Shown here: piece by piece, positions 25,826 through 34,900 of the stretch
Numbering within the stretch: position 1 is the first letter of the stretch
Layout of the letters: every line of letters begins with the position of its first letter
Translations under genes and position numbers: made by a program
Notes under the pieces: model-generated
What the model saw: only the letters and a program-made list of their open reading frames with translations
Database searches by the model: none
What the model was told of the DNA's origin: nothing
Assembly (NCBI GenBank): GCA_013373425.1
Contig: JABXHW010000013.1
Span: forward strand, 1-40,806
DNA from: Flavobacteriia bacterium
Lineage (GTDB): Bacteria > Bacteroidota > Bacteroidia > Flavobacteriales > Schleiferiaceae
Length of the DNA: 40,806 nucleotides
Direction: 5' to 3'

Positions 25826-25845
25826 TCACACAATATCATGTGTGA
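25826..25845. promoter_or_regulatory. Inverted repeat upstream of the RHS module
   Basis: TCACACA and TGTGTGA flank ATATCA, a perfect 7-bp dyad in the 233-base gap between gspF and the next gene, about 105 bases before that ATG. No T-run follows. The shape resembles a CRP/FNR-type operator half-site pair, but the family of the regulator cannot be told. The rest of the gap is AT-rich and holds no gene. Confidence 0.4.
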
Positions 25846-25950
25846 ATTCTTCTTATCCATCTCAATGACAAGTAGTAATGATTGCACAACGTTGCTAGAC
25901 CATCATAATGCTTGTAGGTTTCTTATTGTTTCTGCACACTATTTGAATTC

Positions 25951-27159
25951 ATGAAATACTCAAGTTATTTATTATTGTTATTAGCCTTGTTGGTTACTAA
26001 TTCGGCAAGGTCTCAGGAAGCTTTTGACTTTCGGTATCCAGACTCTAGTAACCTGTACAGATTCAATATTCTCGATGGACTACATTCGAATACCACGGTC
26101 TATGCTTCAGAATTGCTCTTTAGGTTTAGTGAATCAGTATCGAACACAAGTGATGTTATCGATTCGATATATGCGGATGTTTCGGGCCTACAAAGCGTAT
26201 CATTAAGTATCTATAGTGATACAATCCGTCATCTACCTTCAAGAATTGTGTACAGTCATACAAACTCTGGTCAACCCGTCGTGGACGAAGTGCAGTTCGT
26301 ATACGACGCAAACGATCAACTGATACAAGAAATTTTTCTTCGAGATAATGCCACAATCAAAACTATGTGGTTTCACCGAGATCCTTCCGGGAGGTTGGAT
26401 AGTATCAATTACTACAATTCTCTAAGTAACCCTGACCCTTCAGATGACTTAGTGAAACGCTTCTTCTATAATCAAAGTACACTAGATTCGACATATTCTA
26501 CAAATCTTGATGGTACAAATGAATACTCCAGTAAGTACTATTTCTCAAGCCAGTTAACATTAGACTCTATTCGAAGCAACTCGATTTCGTTTCCGATGCC
26601 TAATCGATTCTATTCTCGTCTTGGATTGGAATCAGGTTCAGTCGTAAGGGATAGTACATACTATTCATGGGTACAGCCCGAAAGCAACATTGTGAGTACT
26701 CATTTATTTAATTCTCAAGGTGTGTTAGACAGTTCCTTCACAGTGATAAAAACAGATAGCAACTTTTGGGACGCAAGTGATATTCAAGAATCATACAAAC
26801 TAGAATTCGACGGCAATTTGAGAGTTTCACAAATCCAAGCCCTTAAACGAATCAACAATTCCACTTTGCTGAGTTTGGATATTGAAATCTACTACTCTTC
26901 AAAAATAGGAATTCAAGAACGTGACCAACAGCATCTTATAGCTTGGCCTAACCCCATTAACGCTGGTGGTCTTTTGATGCTAAATTATGAAGTTGCAAAC
27001 CCTGTTCTAATAGGGTTGGATGGGAGGACGCATTCTCTCAATGTCAATGGTTTTGAAATTAACATCCCTGAAAATTTGCCGACCGGAGTTTATACGCTGC
27101 GTGCACACATTCAGAATAGTCGATTTGAATCATTGTCGATAAGAATAATAATCAATTAA
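25951..27159 (+). CDS. T9SS-sorted secreted protein with YD-like repeats (left paralogue)
   Basis: The 402-aa protein has a signal peptide (ending near SARSQ), a middle part of short tyrosine/aspartate-rich repeats (VQFVYDANDQLIQEIF, FHRDPSGRLDSINYYN, RFFYNQSTLDSTYS) reminiscent of YD/RHS repeats, and a C-terminal ~70 residues starting IAWPNPINAGG and ending GVYTLRAHIQN...SIRIIIN. That tail fits the T9SS type A sorting domain, which directs export by the type IX system and surface attachment. A related gene lies on the other side of the two RHS genes. The function is unknown; it may be a surface partner of the RHS proteins. Confidence 0.72.
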   Translation: MKYSSYLLLLLALLVTNSARSQEAFDFRYPDSSNLYRFNILDGLHSNTTVYASELLFRFSESVSNTSDVIDSIYADVSGLQSVSLSIYSDTIRHLPSRIVYSHTNSGQPVVDEVQFVYDANDQLIQEIFLRDNATIKTMWFHRDPSGRLDSINYYNSLSNPDPSDDLVKRFFYNQSTLDSTYSTNLDGTNEYSSKYYFSSQLTLDSIRSNSISFPMPNRFYSRLGLESGSVVRDSTYYSWVQPESNIVSTHLFNSQGVLDSSFTVIKTDSNFWDASDIQESYKLEFDGNLRVSQIQALKRINNSTLLSLDIEIYYSSKIGIQERDQQHLIAWPNPINAGGLLMLNYEVANPVLIGLDGRTHSLNVNGFEINIPENLPTGVYTLRAHIQNSRFESLSIRIIIN

Positions 27160-27164
27160 AAGCG

Positions 27165-27180
27165 CATCCCATTAGGGATG
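27165..27180 (+). other. Small hairpin between the T9SS protein and RHS gene
   Basis: CATCCC-ATTA-GGGATG forms a perfect 6-bp hairpin five bases after the stop of the left paralogue. No T-run follows, so it is unlikely to terminate transcription; it may stabilise or attenuate the mRNA ahead of the RHS genes. Confidence 0.4.
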
Positions 27181-27205
27181 AATCATGACTAATTAAACTG
27201 TACTT

Positions 27206-30200
27206 ATGAATCTTCGCTCTCTACTTCTGATTATGTCGGTGATGACTGGCATAAATCTTCATGGACAAGGAGGAGGCATGTCTCCCCTTACTGGCGATTA
27301 TAGTTATGGCTTTCCCATTGTCAGCGTAGCTGGACCTAATGGCGAGAACTTTACCTTAAAAGCCGCTTACTCAGCAGGAATTGCCGTTGATCAACAGTCA
27401 TCTGAACTAGGTCTAGGTTGGGCACTTAACGCACCTTCGATTAGAAGACAGGTGAATGGTTATCCTGACGACTTTGCTGGTGTTTATGGATCTTCAACTA
27501 CTTATTACAAGGACGTATTCGGTAATCTTTTAACCAAGACCGAACAGCCATATGTTTTTGGACCAGTTAACTACGATAGGGTTCAATCAGCGAATATGCC
27601 CTTTTCCGCTACCAAAGATCAGATCTCCATGGATATGGAGCGGAGTGCACGTGGTGGCTTTTCAAGAAATCCTGTGGAGCGTCCAGCTTTTGACGAGTAT
27701 CAATTCCAGGGTATGATGGGAGGGGCGTTCAGGCCAACCTTCTCATATTCAGGAATATTCGGAGGAGTTAATACGAATGGTAATACATATTCCATGGATG
27801 GTGCCAGGCTTCTCACCGAAAACACAACTATAGATGGAGTAGGGTATTATTCATTTTGGGAAACTTCAAATAGTTCCAATGATTTACCTTTTGATAGCGA
27901 GATTGAATTTGAAGACCTTGCCTTTATTATGGGCTCTGATGTAGAGCAAAATACGGCTATCAAGGCTTACCGGAACAATGATTTGAAGACCAGCTATCCA
28001 CAGGGGTTCATTGAAGCAGATAATCTTAGCAATGCTGATAGAGCTGATAACACACAATTTCCTGAATATGGTTTGGGAGCATTTGCTGTGACCAATACAG
28101 ATGGGTTTACCTATCACTATAGTCTCCCTGTCTATAGGAATAAGTACCGCACTGTTTCGACTACACTGACCGATCCTGGGCAAGCCGATCCAGCTTATTA
28201 TTCATTAATAGGAATGCCAGACGAGGGAGATTCGATGTATGTCAACGAGGTTCTTCAAAGGTTTGCAATTGAATGGAAGTTAGTAGCTGTAACTGGTCCA
28301 GATTATGTTGATGTTAACATGAATAATAAGGTTGATCCTGACGACCAAGGCTACTGGATAAAATTCACATTCGCTAAGTGGTCCGATGATTTCAATTGGC
28401 GAGCTCCATATAATGGTTACTCAAATATTACGGTCCCCACCCCGCATGACGGAGATGAAGACGATAGGCCTCTATCCATGCGAGAATATGCTCCGGCTTA
28501 CCTTAGGAGGGGGACAATGATGGATGGAGAAGAAGAGATATACTACCTCAGTACCATTGAAACAAGTACAATGGTAGCCGCCCTAGCATACGACCTTCGA
28601 AATGATGCTGTTTCAACCAAAGATGGTAGTGGTAAAGTTCAAACTAAATTAGCCCTAAAAGCAGTTTTTCTCTTCAATGCAGAAGATGAATTCAGTGAAT
28701 CTTTGGATGTATGGTTCAGTACAGACCTCAATTTCTCTTCAGCTAGCTACTCGAGCTTGATTAACCTGCCAAGCTCAACTTTACAATCCGGATTATTGAA
28801 CTACAAGTATTATCAAGTCCCGGCTAACAAGGCTCTGATTGATGCAGACGCGTTAGAATCGGTTATATTCAATCAAGACTACTCCCTCGCAAAAAATATC
28901 CCTGACCATCTTTCTCGAATTTCGGCATCGAGTACGGATATTAAATGGACCAACAACGCAGGTGCCGACTACAAGATATCAGAGTGGACATCAGCAGCTT
29001 ATTCAAATCAGGGAAAGCTTACATTGCTAGGAGTTAGATATTACGGCTTGAATGGAATTCGAGCGATGGCTAAGAACTCGTCTATTGAGATGACTAGCGA
29101 TGATCTTGCCTTCACCTATGGTTACAACCCGGACTACTCTATGCACAAGGTGGACTATTGGGGGTACTTCAATAGTGCACGAACGGCTTGGACGGATATT
29201 TATAATCTGAACTCAGTAAGTAAGGATAATGTAGATGCTTGGTCTCTGACTTCAATAGCGAAGGGTGAAGGTATGAGAACGGATATTACATACGAGTCAG
29301 ATGAATATTCTTTTATCATAGATGGTTACACTTACAGACCGACAATACTAGCGCTATTCAAAAACGCAAGTCATATATCAAATACTGCTAGTACAGCGGA
29401 GTTTTACTCAAGTGACGGATATGACCTCTTAGTCAATCCAGAAACGCATAAGGCGAAGGTGCTTATAAAGCTTGAGTACGATGAATTTTGTGACAACGAT
29501 ATTGATGTTCGACAAGCTTACTATGAGCTAGTCGAAACATGGAGTGGTAGTGGCTCTCCTGACCAAATCAATATTTCGAATATATCAGGCCTTAATTATC
29601 AAATTAGCGGTCTTAAAAGCACGGGTTATGAAGAGTGCCTTACGAACTCAGGTACCTCATCTGGAGGTTCTGGTCAGCTTGTGTCAGGCTATGTACTCGC
29701 GTACTACGACATGGTGTATGGAGGCGGCGTGAGAGTCGCTTCAATTACTGAGGTAGAAATACCCACAGGCCTGTCCTATGTGACAGAATACGAATACTCA
29801 GAAGGATCCGCTTCATCAGAACCTAAGGACTACGTCGCAGAAGTAGGCATCTCTAATGCAATGTACAGTACCGACTTTACCGGTATTTCCCCAACTGTTG
29901 CATACTCTTCTGTTAAGACATATGATAGAGGCGCCGATAATAGGAACTATGGGTATACACAAATAGATTTTGATATACCAAGTGCACTTTCGACTACTGT
30001 CGATTACACATCATCCCAACAGCCGTGCATGCTGTTCATCCCACAGATATTGATGCACATGCCTGTTAATCAATTGAAGGACACTGTATTGTATGGTAAT
30101 GCCAATGGTCGACTCTACAGAGCTATTCCTAGAGTGTTAAAAGGTCACTTTAAAAGCCTTCCCAACATTTTTGGAGATGTCAACACCTATTATACAGTAG

Positions 30201-31939
30201 GAGGAACTCTAGCCGATCATTTGGGTTATGGTAATCCAAATGGCTCTACGGTTAACAAAATATACTGCCAACTCACCTACATGTCCTTATCAGATCTAGG
30301 ACCTGGGGCACTTTGCTCTTCGACATATACATCAGTGCAGAATGACCAACTATGGCCTTATTACACCGAAGATTGGTTTAAAGAATCAGCGATTATCGAA
30401 ACTAGCACGTATATCGATAAATCGAGATTTGGACGTGTACTAAAAGAAAGCATATACTCCGCCAATGGGACCCTCTTACAATCCAAAGTACATGAGTATG
30501 AGCGTTCGGGAGTGTATACCGAAAGGTACTTTCGCCACCTTTTGAGGGATCCAAACGCATACCCGTTAAATAATGAAGTAGTCAACTATCAGTTCGTTTC
30601 GAATTTACACTACTATCGCTATGCTCCTACGCAAATTACGACCTACTCAGAGGGCGGAATGGTGAAACGATACTCGGATGATTTCGAATCATCGACTAAT
30701 TTTCCGGAATCAGACATTCTCATTGACGAAAGTTCAGGAGCTCTTGTCACGCAGTTGACCTATGCTCATACGATTGAAAGCAGCTTAGGAAAAGTCGCGC
30801 CAGGAGCTATGTCTTCTCAAGTATTTTCAACAAATCAGAACCGACTTATGCTTCAATATGAGAGCTCGGTTACTTCATTCTTAGTCGAGAATAGAGGGTT
30901 CAGTTTAGATATAGATGCACAAGATCCTGGACAACTTCTGGCAACGGAGCGTTTGACCTACACTAATAGTGCGGCGGTCAGAACGATGAGCTCTGGGACA
31001 TTTGGGACATCTCAAACCACATTGCCAACTTACGTATTAGCATATACTAGTATGTTATTGCATCCTCAATCTTCAACGCCTACACTCGTTCCGAGCATTT
31101 CCCGAACTCTCTTTGACGAACGCCACAACGCAATTGAGCTCAAAGACGAAAAAACGGACATTTACTCGGCATCATTAATCAACCCAATAACAGGCTCAAC
31201 TATTACCTCCGTTACAGGTTGCAACTACTATTCATTCTCTGCTGCAATTTTTGAAAATCTACGTTCTAATGGATCTGGAAATTTCTTTGCTGAAGGAGAA
31301 TTCTTTGTGCCTAATGCAATTGGAGAATTAACAGGTTCAGGCGGAGGAATAAGCCCTCATACTGGTGAATTTTGTCTTCAAGTACAAAATGCTACTCAAG
31401 TATTCGTTAATGACCCTCATCTACATCGGGAAACGGATGAAGATGCAAATGGAAATGGAATCGAAACAAATCGCACGTATAAGGCAAGCGTCTGGGTTCA
31501 TGAAAACTCAAACCTAACAGATGCTAAGCTCGCAGTTAGTGTGACAGGAACCGTATCTGGGTCTCCATATAATCAAAACTATCAAATGGCAGGGAATGCT
31601 TCCTCCATAAATATTGACGGGTGGATAAAGCTAGAGGTGACTTTTACAGTGCCGGAGAACTTTGTCGGTATTGGTAATGATGGTGTGAGAGTTTCATTGC
31701 TGTCCGGCTCGGAGGAGCCCGCCTATTTTGACGACTTTAGATTACGTCCTATTGATGTGCCAATGCAGGTTACGGTTCGTGATAGAAAAACGAACAGAAT
31801 GACCGAGATTCTAGATGAAGAAAACATGTTCTCTAGAAGTGTATATGACCATGCTGGAAGAGTAATCATCATTTACCATGAAACTCTGAACGGTGTTAAG
31901 CTTATTTCCGAGCTTGAGTATGATGCAATAGGTTATTAA
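27206..31939 (+). CDS. Large secreted RHS-type protein, N-terminal partner (TcB-like half)
   Basis: The 1577-aa protein has a Sec signal peptide ending near LHGQ. It then shows the Bacteroidota RHS N-terminal signature PLTGDYSYGFPI, GPNGENF, QSSELGLGWALNAPSIRRQVNGYPDD. A long beta-rich body follows, then a jelly-roll-like domain (about 1395-1510, ending EPAYFDDFRLRP) and a few YD-type repeats at the end (MFSRSVYDHAGRVIIIYHET). It ends before any RHS core or toxin domain, and has no T9SS tail. The next gene starts 20 bases later and supplies the core, so the pair looks like one RHS shell divided in two, as in TcB/TcC of insecticidal Tc toxins. That parallel is by architecture only. Confidence 0.75.
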   Translation: MNLRSLLLIMSVMTGINLHGQGGGMSPLTGDYSYGFPIVSVAGPNGENFTLKAAYSAGIAVDQQSSELGLGWALNAPSIRRQVNGYPDDFAGVYGSSTTYYKDVFGNLLTKTEQPYVFGPVNYDRVQSANMPFSATKDQISMDMERSARGGFSRNPVERPAFDEYQFQGMMGGAFRPTFSYSGIFGGVNTNGNTYSMDGARLLTENTTIDGVGYYSFWETSNSSNDLPFDSEIEFEDLAFIMGSDVEQNTAIKAYRNNDLKTSYPQGFIEADNLSNADRADNTQFPEYGLGAFAVTNTDGFTYHYSLPVYRNKYRTVSTTLTDPGQADPAYYSLIGMPDEGDSMYVNEVLQRFAIEWKLVAVTGPDYVDVNMNNKVDPDDQGYWIKFTFAKWSDDFNWRAPYNGYSNITVPTPHDGDEDDRPLSMREYAPAYLRRGTMMDGEEEIYYLSTIETSTMVAALAYDLRNDAVSTKDGSGKVQTKLALKAVFLFNAEDEFSESLDVWFSTDLNFSSASYSSLINLPSSTLQSGLLNYKYYQVPANKALIDADALESVIFNQDYSLAKNIPDHLSRISASSTDIKWTNNAGADYKISEWTSAAYSNQGKLTLLGVRYYGLNGIRAMAKNSSIEMTSDDLAFTYGYNPDYSMHKVDYWGYFNSARTAWTDIYNLNSVSKDNVDAWSLTSIAKGEGMRTDITYESDEYSFIIDGYTYRPTILALFKNASHISNTASTAEFYSSDGYDLLVNPETHKAKVLIKLEYDEFCDNDIDVRQAYYELVETWSGSGSPDQINISNISGLNYQISGLKSTGYEECLTNSGTSSGGSGQLVSGYVLAYYDMVYGGGVRVASITEVEIPTGLSYVTEYEYSEGSASSEPKDYVAEVGISNAMYSTDFTGISPTVAYSSVKTYDRGADNRNYGYTQIDFDIPSALSTTVDYTSSQQPCMLFIPQILMHMPVNQLKDTVLYGNANGRLYRAIPRVLKGHFKSLPNIFGDVNTYYTVGGTLADHLGYGNPNGSTVNKIYCQLTYMSLSDLGPGALCSSTYTSVQNDQLWPYYTEDWFKESAIIETSTYIDKSRFGRVLKESIYSANGTLLQSKVHEYERSGVYTERYFRHLLRDPNAYPLNNEVVNYQFVSNLHYYRYAPTQITTYSEGGMVKRYSDDFESSTNFPESDILIDESSGALVTQLTYAHTIESSLGKVAPGAMSSQVFSTNQNRLMLQYESSVTSFLVENRGFSLDIDAQDPGQLLATERLTYTNSAAVRTMSSGTFGTSQTTLPTYVLAYTSMLLHPQSSTPTLVPSISRTLFDERHNAIELKDEKTDIYSASLINPITGSTITSVTGCNYYSFSAAIFENLRSNGSGNFFAEGEFFVPNAIGELTGSGGGISPHTGEFCLQVQNATQVFVNDPHLHRETDEDANGNGIETNRTYKASVWVHENSNLTDAKLAVSVTGTVSGSPYNQNYQMAGNASSINIDGWIKLEVTFTVPENFVGIGNDGVRVSLLSGSEEPAYFDDFRLRPIDVPMQVTVRDRKTNRMTEILDEENMFSRSVYDHAGRVIIIYHETLNGVKLISELEYDAIGY

Positions 31940-31958
31940 AATCTGCAATTTTCTTGAT

Positions 31959-34900
31959 ATGAAAAATTTCGCTCTCAAAATATTAGTGACAATTTTAATG
32001 TTGTTCGATGTGCATGCTTACGCATCAAGCAATACTACTGAAGCTTCTATAATTTCTACCGATAAATTTAGTTCCGTTCCTGTGAGCTATAATCCTCTGC
32101 AGCGAGGTTTCTTTATTGAGCTGGAAAAGTGTAGTGACCACTACTTCTTAAGATTAGATGATATCAATGGTCAGACTGATTATAAGATAGCATTCTTACA
32201 AGACTCACTAGTTGTAGTAGATCAATCGGGGACGTATTCCCTGCCAATACCAAATCACAAGGATGTTCGACTATCTATTTACAAAGACGGCGTCATAACG
32301 TTTACTGCTGGTGAGATTGAGTTTCATAGGGCAACTATTCAACTTGTGAAACCACTGTTTCCTTACATACTTTCGAGTCAGGAAGAGCAAGAGGTGAAAT
32401 TCAATTCAATGCTTGTTTTTGCTCCACCAAGCACTTCACTAACGAACACTGATTTCAATCGGGTTACTAATCGCAGGTACAGCTATACTGGTCAACTAAT
32501 CTCTGAACAGACTACATATTCAGATGGTATGAATAGAGTTGTTCAGAACAATTTTAGGAATGTTCAGGATAATACTGTCATTTCAAATCAAGCTGCTTTC
32601 GACGCAAGAGGTCTTGCGGCAATCGAAACACTAGACGCCCAAAGCCAGTCTCAAACTCTCGATTTTAATAATGACTTTTTTACAGCGGGGAGCAATCCTT
32701 ATGATTATAATGATTTTGACTTAACCGGAACAGGTACGGGGTCTAGATTAAATCCGGCCCCGGTTGCTTTGGGAAGTGATATTGGGACCTACTTCAGCGA
32801 TCTAGGGTCTGAAAGCCATGTTGGAACTACCTCCTATCCTTATCAAAGGAAATTCTTTTCTAACGACCCATTTCAGAGGTTAACTGGCATTACCACCGAA
32901 GGGGATGAACGTCGAGCGGGAAGCGGGAGAGAGCTTTGGATGTTCTACATGAAAAATATTGGAGAACTATCCAATATGTACGGACGGGGAGGGTCATTCC
33001 TTTATAGAGATGGGAATCCGTTGTCTTCGAACCAAATTCAAAAAATTCAGAAGAATATCGCAATAGGACCGGATGGTGAGACTATGATTGAGTATGTCAA
33101 TCTACAGGGTCTTCCAATCGCTCGGGCTTTCAGTGGGATTCCAAATTCCTGCGCAGATCAAATCGCACAGACCGAGATTATTCAAGGTCGCGGAGCCGTA
33201 AGTGTTCATGTGCCTTTGGCAAATATAGGAGATATGAAGCTTTACATTCCTTTGAATGTGGGCTCAGCTATGACCTATGTAATCGAAGATTTAGAAACCG
33301 AAGAGGCGCTAGTATCTGGGGTAGACTATACCTTGACGAATCCAAGCAGTGGATGGCATGATGTGTCATTTACAGATAACACCAGGCAAAGATTCTTAAG
33401 AATCTCGGTGACAATTGATCCGACGTTCATCATTGCAGATGCAAATGTGTTTTTTGAACGTGCCTATCCAGGTGCAGTGCGAGTGAAAACTGATTATTCG
33501 CATTGGGAGATTTATAATTACAATGAAAATGGAGACCAAGTTCGACATATTACACCTGAAGGCATCGATTGTGGCTATGACGCTTCAAGCTACACCAAGG
33601 AGATGGAATGGTGGTATGCGCTCATTGGAACGGGGGCAACAGGGACTTCGCATGTCATGCGGACCTATAACTACACCCCAATTTCAGGAAATGCAAACCA
33701 TGTAAATCTACAGATTACAACTTTCTCACTTAGCGATGGAGTGAACACGGGACCTACAGAAGGATACGACATGGGGTCTGGAAAAATATTCATTTCAGAA
33801 GATGTTCAGAATTCAGTAATAAATGAGTTAAGTGAGGCACTTGCACGTGATAATGTGAACAACGCTTCGCAGCTGGAGCTTTCAAATGTGACTAAACTAG
33901 GGTCTGAAGATGTTGTTGAATTAAGCAACTCGACTAGTTTCAAAGGTCCTATCGCATCAGGTCCCTCTCCCGACGATCCTGACTATAACTGGTATAGTAC
34001 CAAATGGAGATATGAGGCGGATGTGGAGCTTTTTGCCGTAGATCCTGGTGTCGGGCAATCCAGTCTCGGCACGAGGACATTAGTGTACGAGTTCGTGTTC
34101 CTATTAGCCATTCAAGTCGATGGAGCAATCTCTGAAGATTACGCACCTACGTTTATGGGTTATTACTCCTTTCCTCAAGAGGAGGTGCTGTGGGATGTGG
34201 ACGGTCAAACTATCACAAATCACTCGCAGTTGGAGCTTGAGCTTGTTTCAGCCAGATACGGTACAATCACTTCAAACTTCTACGACATTGATGGAGTTGT
34301 GACTAGTTTCACATCCCTGAGCAACTTGATCTATTCGCTGAAAAGTGATTTTACGTTTGAATCAACACCAATATTCCAAAATCATGGATCAGACTTCGCT
34401 GAGATAACCGATTATGATGATATGGGTAGGTTAACAGCCGTTTCAACACCTAATGAAGGTGATAATACTTATCTCTATCAAACGAATACTTCAAGAATCA
34501 AGTTTGCTCAGGGCTCTGATCAAGTATCCACGGGTAAGTTCTCTTATATCGAATACGATCACCTTGGTAGAATTGTTGAAACGGGTGTATACGATCCAAT
34601 AAAGCAAGGTACTGGTTCAGCTTATGTTTATGAATCTTATGAGCAGATTGAATCACAAGGTTACATATCGCCAAATAGTACTCACACATTACTGAATAGT
34701 ACAGGCTTCTTAGATCAGGATAGAAAGGTCGAGGTGATTCAATACTATTATGACCTGCCAACCAATGATATTCCCGCTGGATATAATTCGACTTACATTC
34801 AAGAGAACTGTGAGGGTGCACTCGCAAAGTCGGAAAATGATAATACAATCACTTGGTATAGCTATGATGAAAATAGCTTACTCAGCTGGATGTTAGTGTA